From Streptomyces sp. NBC_00523 (lineage in GTDB: Bacteria; Actinomycetota; Actinomycetes; Streptomycetales; Streptomycetaceae), in assembly GCF_036346615.1 (NCBI RefSeq), contig NZ_CP107836.1:2976001-3040000 (forward strand): a DNA stretch of 64,000 nucleotides, in the 5' to 3' direction. Below, piece after piece: positions 46,279 through 54,786 of the stretch; the first letter of the stretch is position 1, and each line of letters starts with the position of its first letter. The position numbers and the translations under genes are program-made. Under the pieces are notes generated by a model. The model did no database searches. It saw only the letters and a program-made list of their open reading frames with translations, and had not been told where the DNA came from.

Positions 46279-46904
46279 CCCACTGTGAAGTGCCGCTCCC
46301 CGTACGGCACTTCCAGCTCGTCCAGCACCGCCACCGCCAGGTCCTCCGCCGCGATGCGGGACGTGCCGTCCTCCGCGGTGAGCAGGGTCGTCGTGCCCCG
46401 GCGGTACGCACCCGTCCGGGGGCCCGGCTCCAGGACGGCGGGCGGGCTGAGGTAGGTCCAGTCGGCCTCGTGCGCCCGGCAGGCGGCGAGCTGGGCGGAG
46501 CTGGCGGCGGCGACCGTGCGCCACTGCGGCGGTACGTACGCGGGGTCGTCCACCACCAGCCGCCCGGGGTGCCCGGGGACCGCCAGCGGGCCCGCGCCGC
46601 CGATCACCAGGGTGCGCGTCCCGGTCTTCGCCGCCGCGTCGAGCAGCGCGGTCGTCGTCGCGGCGATCGTGTGCTCGCGCCCCACGGGCGGACGGGTCGC
46701 GGCCACCACCGCGTCGACACCGTCGAACAGGGCGGCCATCGCGTCGGTGTCGTCCGCGTCGCCCGCCACCGGGGTGACGCCGGGCGGCAGGGCGTCCGGG
46801 CGGGTGGAGCGGTACACCGCGAGGAGCGCGTGGCCCCGGTGTGCGGCTTCGGTGACGACGCGGGAACCGGCCATGCCTGCGGCTCCGATGACGGCGATCC
46901 TCAT
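46272..46904 (-). CDS. NAD(P)H-binding atypical SDR (NmrA/flavin-reductase-like)
   Basis: The 210-residue protein has the atypical SDR glycine motif IAVIGAAGMAGSRVV (about 3-17) and a later VIGGAGPLAVPG segment. It lacks the YxxxK pair, so it is a BLVRB/NmrA-like NAD(P)H-binding protein rather than a classical reductase. AAAGGA precedes the ATG. It is coupled (TCAT overlap on the plus strand, ATGA in the gene sense) to the upstream EamA transporter gene. Confidence 0.85.
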   Translation of the reverse strand: MRIAVIGAAGMAGSRVVTEAAHRGHALLAVYRSTRPDALPPGVTPVAGDADDTDAMAALFDGVDAVVAATRPPVGREHTIAATTTALLDAAAKTGTRTLVIGGAGPLAVPGHPGRLVVDDPAYVPPQWRTVAAASSAQLAACRAHEADWTYLSPPAVLEPGPRTGAYRRGTTTLLTAEDGTSRIAAEDLAVAVLDELEVPYGERHFTVGY

Positions 46905-47809
46905 CGAGGGGTCCTTTCGGGTACGGGAGTGGGGAGGACGGCGGGGGCGCGCCCCGGGAGCTGGCCCCCGACGATCGAGGCGAGGGCGAGCGCGAAGCCC
47001 GCCAGCTGGACCGGGCCGAGCGTCTGCCCGAGGACGAGCGCGCCGAGACCGGCCGCGACGAGCGGCGAGAGCAGGCCGAGGACGGCGACCGAGGTCACCG
47101 GCAGCGCGCCGATCCCCCGGAACCACAGGGCGTACGTCAGCAGCCCGCCGACCAGGCCCAGCCAGAGGTAGCCGAGCGCGGCGCGGCCGTCGATCGCGGG
47201 CGGGGCGCCCTCGGCGAGGAAGGTCACCGGTGCCAGGAAGAGGCCCCCGGCGGTGAGCTGCCAGCCGGTGAAGGCGAGCGGCCCGACGCCCTCGGGCCGC
47301 CCCCACCGCTTGGTGAGCGTCACGCCGAGCCCCATCGTGGCCGCCCCGGCGAGACCGGCCGCCACCCCGGCCCCGTCGAGCCGCGCCCCGGGCCCGATGA
47401 CCACCAGGCCGACGCCGAGCACCCCCGTAACGCCCCACAACAGGGGCCGGGCTGCCAGAGGTTGGCGGAGGACGGCCACCGCGAGGACGGCGACGACGAG
47501 CGGTTGCGCGGCGCCGAGCGTGGCGGCGACGCCGCCCGGCAGCCGCTCCGCCGCGATGAACAGCAGCGGCAGGAAGAGCCCGATGTTGAGCACCCCGAGC
47601 ACCGCCGCCTTCCCCCACCAGGCGCCGCGCGGCAGCGTGCGGGTGAGGGCGAGGGCGATGAGACCGGCGGGCAGGGCGCGCAGGAAGCCGGCGAACAGCG
47701 GGTGCCCGGCCGGCAGGAACTCCGTGGTGACGAGGTAGGTCGTGCCCCACACCGCCGGAGCGAGCGCGGTCAGGGCGGTACGGGGCAGCGCCCCGGGTCG
47801 ACTGGTCAT
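46901..47809 (-). CDS. EamA/DMT-family transporter
   Basis: The 302-residue membrane protein has about ten hydrophobic segments in two EamA halves: ALAPAVWGTTYLVTTEFLPAG and LAGFLRALPAGLIALAL in the first, and ALGYLWLGLVGGLLTYALWF in the second. The family exports amino acids or metabolites (RhaT/YdcZ type). The substrate is unknown. It is divergent from a LysR regulator gene (91-bp gap), which probably controls it together with the NAD(P)H-binding gene. Confidence 0.88.
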   Translation of the reverse strand: MTSRPGALPRTALTALAPAVWGTTYLVTTEFLPAGHPLFAGFLRALPAGLIALALTRTLPRGAWWGKAAVLGVLNIGLFLPLLFIAAERLPGGVAATLGAAQPLVVAVLAVAVLRQPLAARPLLWGVTGVLGVGLVVIGPGARLDGAGVAAGLAGAATMGLGVTLTKRWGRPEGVGPLAFTGWQLTAGGLFLAPVTFLAEGAPPAIDGRAALGYLWLGLVGGLLTYALWFRGIGALPVTSVAVLGLLSPLVAAGLGALVLGQTLGPVQLAGFALALASIVGGQLPGRAPAVLPTPVPERTPR

Positions 47810-47900
47810 GGTCCGAAGTCTCGGCCCGGGCCCATTGATGAGTCCAACACATGTTCATCACCGCATTGATCTCGATCCGCGATGGATGGACGATGCACCC

Positions 47901-48791
47901 ATGGAACTCCAGCAGATGCGTTACGTGATCGCCGTGGCCGAGACCAGCAGCTTCACCCGGGCCGCCGAGCGGTGCCTCGTCGTGCAGTCGGCACTGAGTC
48001 ACCAGATCGCCCGCCTGGAACGGGAGTTGGGCGGGCGGCTCTTCGAGCGGACCACCCGCCGGGTGCGGCTGACCCCGGCCGGCGAGGCGTTCCTCCCGGC
48101 CGCCCGCCAGTGCCTGGAGGCCGCCGAGCGCGCCGCCGCCGAGGTCGCGGCGTCCGTCGGCGAGGTGCGCGGTCGGCTCGCGGTGGGCCTGATCCCGACG
48201 GTCACCGCGGTCGACATCCCGGCCGCCCTGGGCGACTTCCGCCGCCGCCATCCCCAGGTGCGGGTCAGCCTGCGCGTCGGCGCCAGCGACGATCTGGTCG
48301 AGCAGGTCCGCGAGGGCACCCTCGACGTGGCCTTCCTCGGGCTGCCCGCGACCGCTCTGCCCCGGGGCGTCGGCCGCCACGAACTGGCCCGGGACCGGCT
48401 CGTCGCCGTGGTCGCCCCGGACCATCCGCTGGCCGGGGCGCCCTCCGTGGACCTGCGGAGACTCGCCTCGGAGGTGTTCGCGGACTTCCCGGCGGGCACG
48501 GCCGGACGCGCCCAGACCGACCAGGCGTTCGCCGCCGCCGGACTCCCCCGCGACGTCGCCTTCGAGGTCACCACCGCGGACTACATCGCGAGCCTCGTCG
48601 CCCCCGGCCTGGCGGTGGCCATGCTGCCGCCCGCGTACGCCGCCCGACTCCCCGGCATCGTCGCGATCGAGGTCTCCGACGCGCCGGTCCGCGTCCAGCA
48701 CGCCACCTGGAGCCGCGCCGGCCGCACGCCCGCCGCGACGGCGTTCCTGGGGGCGCTCGGCATCCCCGTAGAGGACGGGGAGGACTCATGA
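47901..48791 (+). CDS. LysR-family transcriptional regulator
   Basis: The 296-residue protein has the LysR winged helix at the N-terminus (QQMRYVIAVAETSSFTRAAERC, VVQSALSHQIARLERELG; about 4-60) and a periplasmic-binding-like effector domain. ATG 47901 is the first residue of the canonical MELQQMRYV start. The divergent EamA/NAD(P)H-binding genes are the probable targets; their shared 91-bp gap contains ACATGTTCATCACC-type sequence but no clear T-N11-A site was verified. Confidence 0.88.
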   Translation: MELQQMRYVIAVAETSSFTRAAERCLVVQSALSHQIARLERELGGRLFERTTRRVRLTPAGEAFLPAARQCLEAAERAAAEVAASVGEVRGRLAVGLIPTVTAVDIPAALGDFRRRHPQVRVSLRVGASDDLVEQVREGTLDVAFLGLPATALPRGVGRHELARDRLVAVVAPDHPLAGAPSVDLRRLASEVFADFPAGTAGRAQTDQAFAAAGLPRDVAFEVTTADYIASLVAPGLAVAMLPPAYAARLPGIVAIEVSDAPVRVQHATWSRAGRTPAATAFLGALGIPVEDGEDS

Positions 48792-48850
48792 AGTGATGAC
48801 ACGAAGTATTGACACGCTCTTGCCAAGGGCGGAACACTCCAGAAACAACG

Positions 48851-48868
48851 GGAGAGCGCTCTCCAAGA
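48851..48868. promoter_or_regulatory. LacI-type operator, copy 1 (before the DUF1996 gene)
   Basis: GGAGAGCGCTCTCC is a perfect 14-bp palindrome with the central CG of LacI/GalR operators, followed by AAGA. The same 18-mer recurs at 50103-50120. It lies about 40 bp after a TTGACA box (48809-48814), so a bound repressor would act close to the promoter. Confidence 0.7.
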
Positions 48869-48950
48869 ATGACCGCAGTGCTTCCGTCCTCCCCGGCCGG
48901 GCGCCCTCCCCCTCACCCCACGCTCCCCCACGACGCAGCAGGAGGTCTCC

Positions 48951-50051
48951 ATGGCACGGAGGTCCAGAACCCTCACCGGACTGCTCTTGTTCACCTCGCT
49001 GAGCCTGACCACGGCCGGGATCGCCGGGATCGCCGCGACGGCGAACGCGGCCCCCGAGACGAGCACCGCCGCGCACACCGAGCACGCGGCCTACTCGATG
49101 CCGGGGATGCCCGGCATGCCGGCGTCCACCCAGGCGTCCGGCGACGACCCGGACGGCGACGGCTACATCATGGCCGACCCGCCGGTCACCGGGGTCACCC
49201 CGTCGACGGACGTCCCGCCGACGGCGTACTTCCACGAGTTCCAGGCCAAGTGCGCCCCCACGCACACCGCTCCGGACGACCCGATCGTCTACCCGGGCCA
49301 GCCCGGCAAGTCCCACGACCACACGTTCATGGGCAACACCACGACGGACGCCTACACCACCGCCGCCTCGCTGGAGACCGGCGACACCACGTGCCTGGCG
49401 CCCGGCGACAAGTCGGGCTACTGGATGCCGAGCCTGTTCAACGGGGACACCAAGGTCCTCCCCGACGGCGTCCAGACCATCTACTACAAGTCGGGCGTGA
49501 CCGACTACCGCAGCGTGCGCCCCTTCCCCAAGGGCCTGCGGTACGTGGTCGGCAGCCCGATGCAGAGCGAGGAGGAGTTCAAGAACCTGAAGGGCACCGT
49601 CGAGGGCTGGGAGTGCGGTGACTCCTTCAAGAACTACAACTTCCCGGCCAGCTGCCCCGACCGCCGGGACGTGCAGCTCAACCTGCGCCTCCAGGCACCC
49701 AGTTGCTGGGACGGCATCCACCTGGACACGCCGGACCACAAGAGCCACATGGCGTACCCGGTCGCGGGCGGAGCCAACTACAACTCCTGCCCGGCGGACC
49801 ACCCGGTCGCGCTGCCGATGATCGAGTTCAAGATGGCGTGGCCGGTCAACGGCGACATGTCGCAGGTGAAGCTGGCGAGCGGGGCGGGCTTCTCGTTCCA
49901 CTACGACTTCATGAACGGCTGGGACACCGCCACGCTGGACGCGATGGTCACCCACTGCATCAAGGGCGGCCTCCAGTGCGACCCGCACGGCTACGACGAG
50001 AACCACCCCGACAAGGGTGCGGTGCTCGACGGGAACTACGAGCTGCCGTAG
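48951..50051 (+). CDS. Secreted DUF1996 protein
   Basis: Exported protein, 366 residues. The signal peptide (about 1-34) ends ANA-AP. A His/Met/Pro-rich segment follows (AHTEHAAYSMPGMPGMP, about 40-57), then a DUF1996 domain with FQAKCAPTHTAP, HDHTFMGN and SCWDGIHLDTPDHKSHMAYP. Eight or more Cys suggest disulfides. The family is known from fungi (often with WSC carbohydrate-binding modules) and actinomycetes; its function is unestablished. The His/Met-rich stretch suggests metal binding. AGGAGG precedes the ATG. It shares an 18-bp operator with the glycoside hydrolase gene downstream. Confidence 0.85.
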   Translation: MARRSRTLTGLLLFTSLSLTTAGIAGIAATANAAPETSTAAHTEHAAYSMPGMPGMPASTQASGDDPDGDGYIMADPPVTGVTPSTDVPPTAYFHEFQAKCAPTHTAPDDPIVYPGQPGKSHDHTFMGNTTTDAYTTAASLETGDTTCLAPGDKSGYWMPSLFNGDTKVLPDGVQTIYYKSGVTDYRSVRPFPKGLRYVVGSPMQSEEEFKNLKGTVEGWECGDSFKNYNFPASCPDRRDVQLNLRLQAPSCWDGIHLDTPDHKSHMAYPVAGGANYNSCPADHPVALPMIEFKMAWPVNGDMSQVKLASGAGFSFHYDFMNGWDTATLDAMVTHCIKGGLQCDPHGYDENHPDKGAVLDGNYELP

Positions 50052-50102
50052 CCGGCACCGCGCGCACCCCCACAGGTCCGGGGCCTTTTTTCGGCCCGCA
50101 CC

Positions 50103-50120
50103 GGAGAGCGCTCTCCAAGA
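50103..50120. promoter_or_regulatory. LacI-type operator, copy 2 (before the glycoside hydrolase gene)
   Basis: Identical 18-mer to 48851-48868 (GGAGAGCGCTCTCC plus AAGA). It is about 80 bp before the hydrolase start, just after a GGGCC/GGCCC hairpin with a T6 loop at about 50081-50097 that ends the previous gene. Confidence 0.7.
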
Positions 50121-50199
50121 TCGCGGAGGCCCCGGACCGCGCGCGTACGCACCACTCCCCCATCCCCCCAACTCCCCCCACCCGCAAGGAGAGAGACAC

Positions 50200-51957
50200 A
50201 TGCACCATCCCCCCACCCGTACGACCCGCCGCCTGCTCGCGCCCGTCGCGGCGGCCGCCCTCCTCGGCGGCGGCCTGCTCGCCCTCCAGGCGCCCACCGC
50301 ACAGGCGGCCGGGAACGTCGTGAAGGTCACCGGCTCGCAGGGCGACTGGCAGCTCACCGTGGACGGTTCGCCGTATACGGTCAAGGGCCTCACCTGGGGC
50401 CCCTCGGTGGCGGACGCCGAGAAGTACATGCCCGACGTGGCGTCGATGGGCGTCAACACGATCCGCACCTGGGGCACGGACGCCACCAGCAAGCCGCTGT
50501 TCGACACCGCGGCGGCCAACGGCGTCAAGGTGATCGCCGGCTTCTGGCTCCAGCCCGGCGGCGGCCCCGGCAGCGGCGGCTGCGTCAACTACCTGACGGA
50601 CACGCAGTACAAGAACGACATGCTCGCCGAGTTCCCGAAGTGGGTCGACACCTACAAGGACAACCCCGGCGTACTGATGTGGAACGTGGGCAACGAGTCC
50701 ACGCTCGGGCTGCAGAACTGCTACGGCGGCGACGAGCTGGAGGCCCAGCGCAACGCGTACACCTCCTTCGTCAACGACATCGCGAAGGAGATCCACGAGG
50801 TCGACCCGAACCACCCGGTCACCTCCACGGACGCGTGGACCGGCGCCTGGCCGTACTACAAGAAGAACGCCCCGGACCTGGACCTCTACGCGGTCAACTC
50901 CTACGACGCGGTCTGCAACGTCAAGTCGGACTGGGAGCAGGGCGGTTACGACAAGCCCTACATCGTCACGGAGACGGGCCCGGCCGGTGAGTGGGAGGTG
51001 GACGACGACGCCAACGGCGTACCGGAGGAGCCCACCGACGCGGCGAAGGCCGAGGGGTACACCAAGGCGTGGGGCTGCGTCACGGGGCACACGGGGGTGG
51101 CCCTGGGCGCCACGATGTTCCACTACGGCACCGAGGACGACTTCGGCGGTGTGTGGTTCAACCTGCTGCCGGGCGGCGAGAAGCGGCTCTCGTACTACGC
51201 GGTGAAGAAGGCGTACGGCGCGGACACCTCCGGTGACAACACCCCGCCGGTGATCTCCGACATGACCGTGGACAACGCGACGGAGGGCGTCCCCACCGGC
51301 TCCGACGTGCGCGTCAGCACGCACACCACGGACCCGGACGGCGACGCGATCACGTACCAGGTCCTGTTCAGCAGCAACTACATCGACCAGAACAAGGCGC
51401 TGGTCCCCGCCGAGACCAAGGACAACGGCGACGGCACGCTGACCGCGAAGGCGCCGAGCAAGACGGGCGTCTACAAGGTGTACGTGAAGGCCCGGGACGG
51501 CCACGGCAACGTGGGCGTCGAGACCAAGTCCCTCAAGGTGATCCCGCCGAAGGTGGACGGCACCAACGTCTCCCAGGGCAAGCCCGCCACGGCCTCCTCC
51601 TTCCAGACGGACCCGACCGGCGGCTGCCCGTGCGGCGCGGACAACGCGGTGGACGGCAAGTTCGACACCCGCTGGGCCAGTGACTGGAGCGACCCGCAGT
51701 GGCTCCAGGTCGACCTGGGCGCCTCCACCGCCATCAAGCACGTGCAGCTGGCCTGGGACCCGGCGTACGCGAAGGGCTACGAGATCCAGACCTCGGAGGA
51801 CGGCCAGAACTGGACGACGATCAAGACCGTGACCGACGGCAACGGTGACATCGACGACCTCGATGTCTCCGGAACGGGCCGCTACGTCCGCATCAACGGC
51901 ACGGAGCGCGGCTCGGGCTACGGCTACTCGCTCTACGAGTTCGGCATCTACAGCTGA
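50200..51957 (+). CDS. Secreted glycoside hydrolase (TIM barrel) with C-terminal discoidin-type carbohydrate-binding domain
   Basis: Exported enzyme, 585 residues. The signal peptide (about 1-36) ends AQA-AG. The TIM-barrel domain (about 38-345) has clan GH-A features: acid/base Glu in WNVGNES (about residue 166) and nucleophile Glu in VTETGPAGEW (about 258), closest to GH2 C-terminal or GH5 barrels. An Ig-like linker (about 350-450) and an F5/8 type C/CBM32-like domain (about 453-585, starting NVSQGKPATASSF) follow. Polymer substrate is unknown; beta-glucan or galactan are candidates. AAGGAGAG precedes ATG 50200; upstream in-frame starts would not give a signal peptide. Confidence 0.88.
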   Translation: MHHPPTRTTRRLLAPVAAAALLGGGLLALQAPTAQAAGNVVKVTGSQGDWQLTVDGSPYTVKGLTWGPSVADAEKYMPDVASMGVNTIRTWGTDATSKPLFDTAAANGVKVIAGFWLQPGGGPGSGGCVNYLTDTQYKNDMLAEFPKWVDTYKDNPGVLMWNVGNESTLGLQNCYGGDELEAQRNAYTSFVNDIAKEIHEVDPNHPVTSTDAWTGAWPYYKKNAPDLDLYAVNSYDAVCNVKSDWEQGGYDKPYIVTETGPAGEWEVDDDANGVPEEPTDAAKAEGYTKAWGCVTGHTGVALGATMFHYGTEDDFGGVWFNLLPGGEKRLSYYAVKKAYGADTSGDNTPPVISDMTVDNATEGVPTGSDVRVSTHTTDPDGDAITYQVLFSSNYIDQNKALVPAETKDNGDGTLTAKAPSKTGVYKVYVKARDGHGNVGVETKSLKVIPPKVDGTNVSQGKPATASSFQTDPTGGCPCGADNAVDGKFDTRWASDWSDPQWLQVDLGASTAIKHVQLAWDPAYAKGYEIQTSEDGQNWTTIKTVTDGNGDIDDLDVSGTGRYVRINGTERGSGYGYSLYEFGIYS

Positions 51958-51973
51958 CAGGAGGCCGGCGCTC

Positions 51974-52411
51974 ATGATGACCACTCACCGCCTGGACCGC
52001 GCCCGGCCCTACACGCTCGGCCTGTTCCGCATCGTCATCGGGTCGCTGTTCACCTGCCACGGCATCGCCTCGCTCTTCGGCGTGCTGGGCCGCGACACCC
52101 TCCCGGCGGGCACCTGGCCCGGCTGGTACGCGGCCGTCATCCAGCTCGTCACCGGCATCCTGGTCACCCTCGGCCTCGGCACACGCACGGCCGCCTTCCT
52201 GGGCTCCGGCTCGATGGCCTTCGCGTACTTCGACGTCCACCAGCCGGCGGCCCTGCTCCCCATGCAGAACGGCGGCGAACCCGCGGCCCTGTTCTGCTGG
52301 ACGCTCCTGCTGCTGACGTTCACCGGCCCGGGCGCCTTCGCGGCGGACCGCGCGTTCGCCCCGCGCCCGACGCCCCAGCAGCAGGACCACCACCTCGGCG
52401 TCCCCGTTTGA
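51974..52411 (+). CDS. DoxX-family membrane protein
   Basis: The 145-residue protein has four hydrophobic segments and DoxX features: GLFRIVIGSLFTCHGIASLFG at the start, VIQLVTGILVTLGLGTR and the AYFDVHQPAALLPMQNGGE stretch. Its start is 16 bp after the hydrolase stop, with AGGAGG overlapping that stop region, so it belongs to the same transcript. DoxX proteins are small quinone-interacting or redox-linked membrane proteins of varied roles. A strong hairpin follows. Confidence 0.85.
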   Translation: MMTTHRLDRARPYTLGLFRIVIGSLFTCHGIASLFGVLGRDTLPAGTWPGWYAAVIQLVTGILVTLGLGTRTAAFLGSGSMAFAYFDVHQPAALLPMQNGGEPAALFCWTLLLLTFTGPGAFAADRAFAPRPTPQQQDHHLGVPV

Positions 52412-52421
52412 GGGAACGGCC

Positions 52422-52469
52422 ACGCCGCGCCCGGCCCCCTGGGACTGCCCCCGGGGGGCCGGGCGGCGT
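52422..52469 (+). terminator. Terminator after the hydrolase-doxX operon
   Basis: ACGCCG-(CG bulge)-CCCGGCCCCC pairs with GGGGGCCGGGCGGCGT and is followed by TT. The remaining sequence to 52593 shows no gene. Confidence 0.75.
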
Positions 52470-52593
52470 TGGGGGGTGCCTGGCACCCGGGGCTGGGTCC
52501 AGGGAACCCGCCGAATGACCTCACGGTCGTGGAATCCGCGAACGTAGCTGCGAACCTCAGCCGGCCGGCCCGTGCTCTACGTCTCGCCGGGCG

Positions 52594-53046
52594 TCACCGC
52601 TGCGAGGAATCCGGCACGTCCTCCAGGGCCTCCAGCAACTCCGCAAAGCGCCGGTCCTGCGAAGTCCCCCCGGCCATGCCTGTCAGCGCATACGCCGTGG
52701 TCTTGAAGCCGTCCCCGTGGTGGAACTCCACGCCCCAAGCACCCAGCCGCACAAAGGCCACCTCCTCCAGGGAGAGGCATTGCGTCCCCCACGGATTCAC
52801 CGCCACGATGCCGCCAGGGCCGACCTCGAGCCGGACCTTGAGAATCGTGCACCAGAAGAACAACGCCGAGCCGAGGGCCAACCCCGTCCACAGCCCGGCC
52901 GACCGTGCTGCCACCATTTCCGGAGACGAAACCCAGACGCCCCAGCCCATGGTCGCTTTCAGTCCCAGGACAGCCGGTACCACATAGGCCGCCACGAGAG
53001 CCGGCCCCTCCACCCGCCACACCGACACCCCACCCTGGTCAACCAT
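52594..53046 (-). CDS. Hypothetical membrane protein, PH-domain-like
   Basis: The 150-residue protein has two hydrophobic segments near the N-terminus (about 14-33 and 49-70) followed by a beta-rich domain (KVRLEVGPGGIVAVNPWGTQCLSLEEVAFVRLG, quoted in part) that resembles bacterial PH domains. A GTG at 53064 is an in-frame alternative; neither start has a good Shine-Dalgarno. The region around it is less uniform in codon use than the core. It sits next to a transposase remnant, consistent with an accessory locus. Function unknown. Confidence 0.6.
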   Translation of the reverse strand: MVDQGGVSVWRVEGPALVAAYVVPAVLGLKATMGWGVWVSSPEMVAARSAGLWTGLALGSALFFWCTILKVRLEVGPGGIVAVNPWGTQCLSLEEVAFVRLGAWGVEFHHGDGFKTTAYALTGMAGGTSQDRRFAELLEALEDVPDSSQR

Positions 53047-53130
53047 GCCCGCATTGTGAGTCACCCCGCAGTCGGCGGTCGATGCCGCCTACCCTGCGGA
53101 GCCCCGATGACCGCCCGGCCCAGGCGTGAT

Positions 53131-53315
53131 CACCTGGTCACCGTTCGCGGCCTGCGCGGTGACAAGGCGTACGCTTCCGGCAAGAACCGTGCCTACCTGC
53201 GCCGCCGTGGGATCCGCTGCACCAGAAGCACCGCGCCATCGCTACGCGATACGACGAGCCAGCGGTCCGCCACGAGGTGACCGTCCTCATCGCAGCCATC
53301 AATGAGTGGCTTTGA
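53131..53315 (+). pseudogene. Remnant of an IS5-family (DDE) transposase, internally deleted
   Basis: Two transposase pieces are recognisable. The first (about 53149-53222) encodes LRGDKAYASGKNRAYLRRRG and IRC, the DKAY catalytic-Asp segment. The second (53223-53315, another frame) encodes QKHRAIATRYDEPAVRHEV and ends AAINEWL with a stop. In intact IS5-type enzymes about 30-35 residues including the catalytic Glu separate them. They are missing here, with a frame change. No upstream transposase or terminal inverted repeats were found. Confidence 0.8.
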
Positions 53316-53901
53316 CCTGCATCTTCGAGTTACCGCCGGACGGGTTGAGGAACTCCAGTACTCTGCGCCAGGTCAGCTCGGCCGCCGCCGGATCGTGGTC
53401 CGGGAGTTCACCGTCGATGTAGAAGTGGCCAACGCCCGGGTAGCGGAGGACTTCCACATCGACGCCGGCCTCTCGTGCCGCCTGGCAGAAGGCAGCAACC
53501 CGCTCGGGCGGTGCGAAGTCATCGGGTTCAGCGGCGTGCAGCTGGACCCGCAGACCGGGGCGAACGGAGATGGGCAGGTCTACGGCGGCGTGCAGGAGGA
53601 GAACGCCTGTGGTGGCGGGACGCTCGGGCCAGAGATGGGCCACGACGCTTGTCCCCATGGACACACCAGCCAGTACGGTCTCATCCGGCATACCCCCGAG
53701 AGCCTGCCGAGCGTGCTTGATCACCGCTGCCCAGCCGATCCGCTCGACCAGTCGGAATCCCTCGTCAAGAGTGCGGGCAGTTTCGCCGCTGAACAGATCG
53801 GGCGTGATGACCTCATGCCCGGCGCGACGCAGTCGCTCGGCGGCAAGCATCTCAGCGGAGCGCAGACCGAGAACGGAGTGGAACAACGCGACATGGGCCA
53901 T
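53299..53901 (-). CDS. Dienelactone hydrolase-family alpha/beta hydrolase
   Basis: The 200-residue protein has GVSMG with the nucleophile Ser (about residue 99; classical dienelactone hydrolase has Cys), an Asp in HAAEPDDFAPP (about 147-150) and the catalytic His in PGVGHFYID (about 172). Substrate unknown. Its last four codons and stop lie in the transposase remnant, so the extreme C-terminus (KATH) was probably set by the insertion. AAGATG-type start context; MAHVALFHSVLG is the natural N-terminus of the domain. Confidence 0.85.
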   Translation of the reverse strand: MAHVALFHSVLGLRSAEMLAAERLRRAGHEVITPDLFSGETARTLDEGFRLVERIGWAAVIKHARQALGGMPDETVLAGVSMGTSVVAHLWPERPATTGVLLLHAAVDLPISVRPGLRVQLHAAEPDDFAPPERVAAFCQAAREAGVDVEVLRYPGVGHFYIDGELPDHDPAAAELTWRRVLEFLNPSGGNSKMQVKATH

Positions 53902-53958
53902 CAGGTCATCCTGCTGTACGGGCCGTAGCTGCGATCAGCACTTTCGAAACACGTGCTA

Positions 53959-54369
53959 CTAGTCGCGCTCGGGCCAGACCGGGCCCTGGTCGGTCCACAC
54001 GACGCCCTTGTTGCGGCACAGGCAGAAGGGGTGGCCGATCGGGTCGGTGTAGACCTGCCAGCCGTAGCCGTTGGGGCCGATGAAGTCCTGCCTCAGCGTC
54101 GCGCCGAGGTCGAGGACGCGGCGCTGCTCGGACTCGAAGTCGTCCACTTCGAAGTCGAGGTGGAACTGCTTGGGGTGCTCGCTGTCGGGCCACTGCGGAG
54201 CGCGGTAGTCGGCCACCCGGATGAACGCCAGCTCAATCTCGCCGAAACGGATGCCGGCCCAGTCCTCAGAGCTGTTCTTCTTCACCGGACGGCCCGTGAC
54301 CTCGGAGTAGAAAGCCGCCAGCTTCATGGTGTCCGGGCAGTCGATGATGAAATCGGTGAGTCGCAGCAT
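53959..54369 (-). CDS. VOC (glyoxalase-like) family protein
   Basis: The 136-residue protein belongs to the glyoxalase-like group with an N-terminal MLRLTDFIIDCPDTMKLAAF, a mid-protein QFHLDFEVDD (His/Asp/Glu ligands) and a terminal DPIGHPFCLC. It resembles small actinobacterial VOC proteins annotated as glyoxalase or bleomycin-resistance proteins; substrate unknown. ATG 54369 is chosen because the frame upstream loses similarity. Confidence 0.82.
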   Translation of the reverse strand: MLRLTDFIIDCPDTMKLAAFYSEVTGRPVKKNSSEDWAGIRFGEIELAFIRVADYRAPQWPDSEHPKQFHLDFEVDDFESEQRRVLDLGATLRQDFIGPNGYGWQVYTDPIGHPFCLCRNKGVVWTDQGPVWPERD

Positions 54370-54428
54370 CCCGTGATCTTGGCACACGCTCCGACCCGGC
54401 TCCACGGTGGCCGGTAGGCTCGGCGCCC

Positions 54429-54770
54429 ATGAGTCAGAGCGGTTCGCAAGCGGCTGCGTTCTTCCGCGATGTTCGCCGGAACCGTGTGGTCTGGCTCGTC
54501 CAGAATCACGACGGAACTCCAACTCACCTCTCCGCGGACGGCACGCGAAGCCTTCCGTTCTGGTCGACCTCGGCCCGTGCTCAGCGAGCAGCAGCGATCT
54601 GGAGGAACGAGCTACGCGCTGAATCCATGCCGTTGGACACCTGGTGCGAGCGCGTTCTGCCCGACGCCGCACGGGACGGGCTCGTGATCGGCATCAACTG
54701 GAGCGGACCGCGCCTGGTCGGCTGGAGCTTCACCACCACGGAAGTCCACAACCGGCCGGCGGCGGGCTGA
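54429..54770 (+). CDS. DUF2750 domain protein
   Basis: The 113-residue protein has the DUF2750 pattern: AAAFFRDVRRNRVVWLVQ at the start, LPFWSTSARAQRAAAIW mid-protein, and DGLVIGINWSGPRLVGWSF near the end. This is a small soluble domain of unknown function found in actinobacteria and others. It lies in a short gap between two minus-strand genes with no visible operon partner. No strong Shine-Dalgarno. Confidence 0.7.
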   Translation: MSQSGSQAAAFFRDVRRNRVVWLVQNHDGTPTHLSADGTRSLPFWSTSARAQRAAAIWRNELRAESMPLDTWCERVLPDAARDGLVIGINWSGPRLVGWSFTTTEVHNRPAAG

Positions 54771-54786
54771 CCCACGGCATCGCTCG

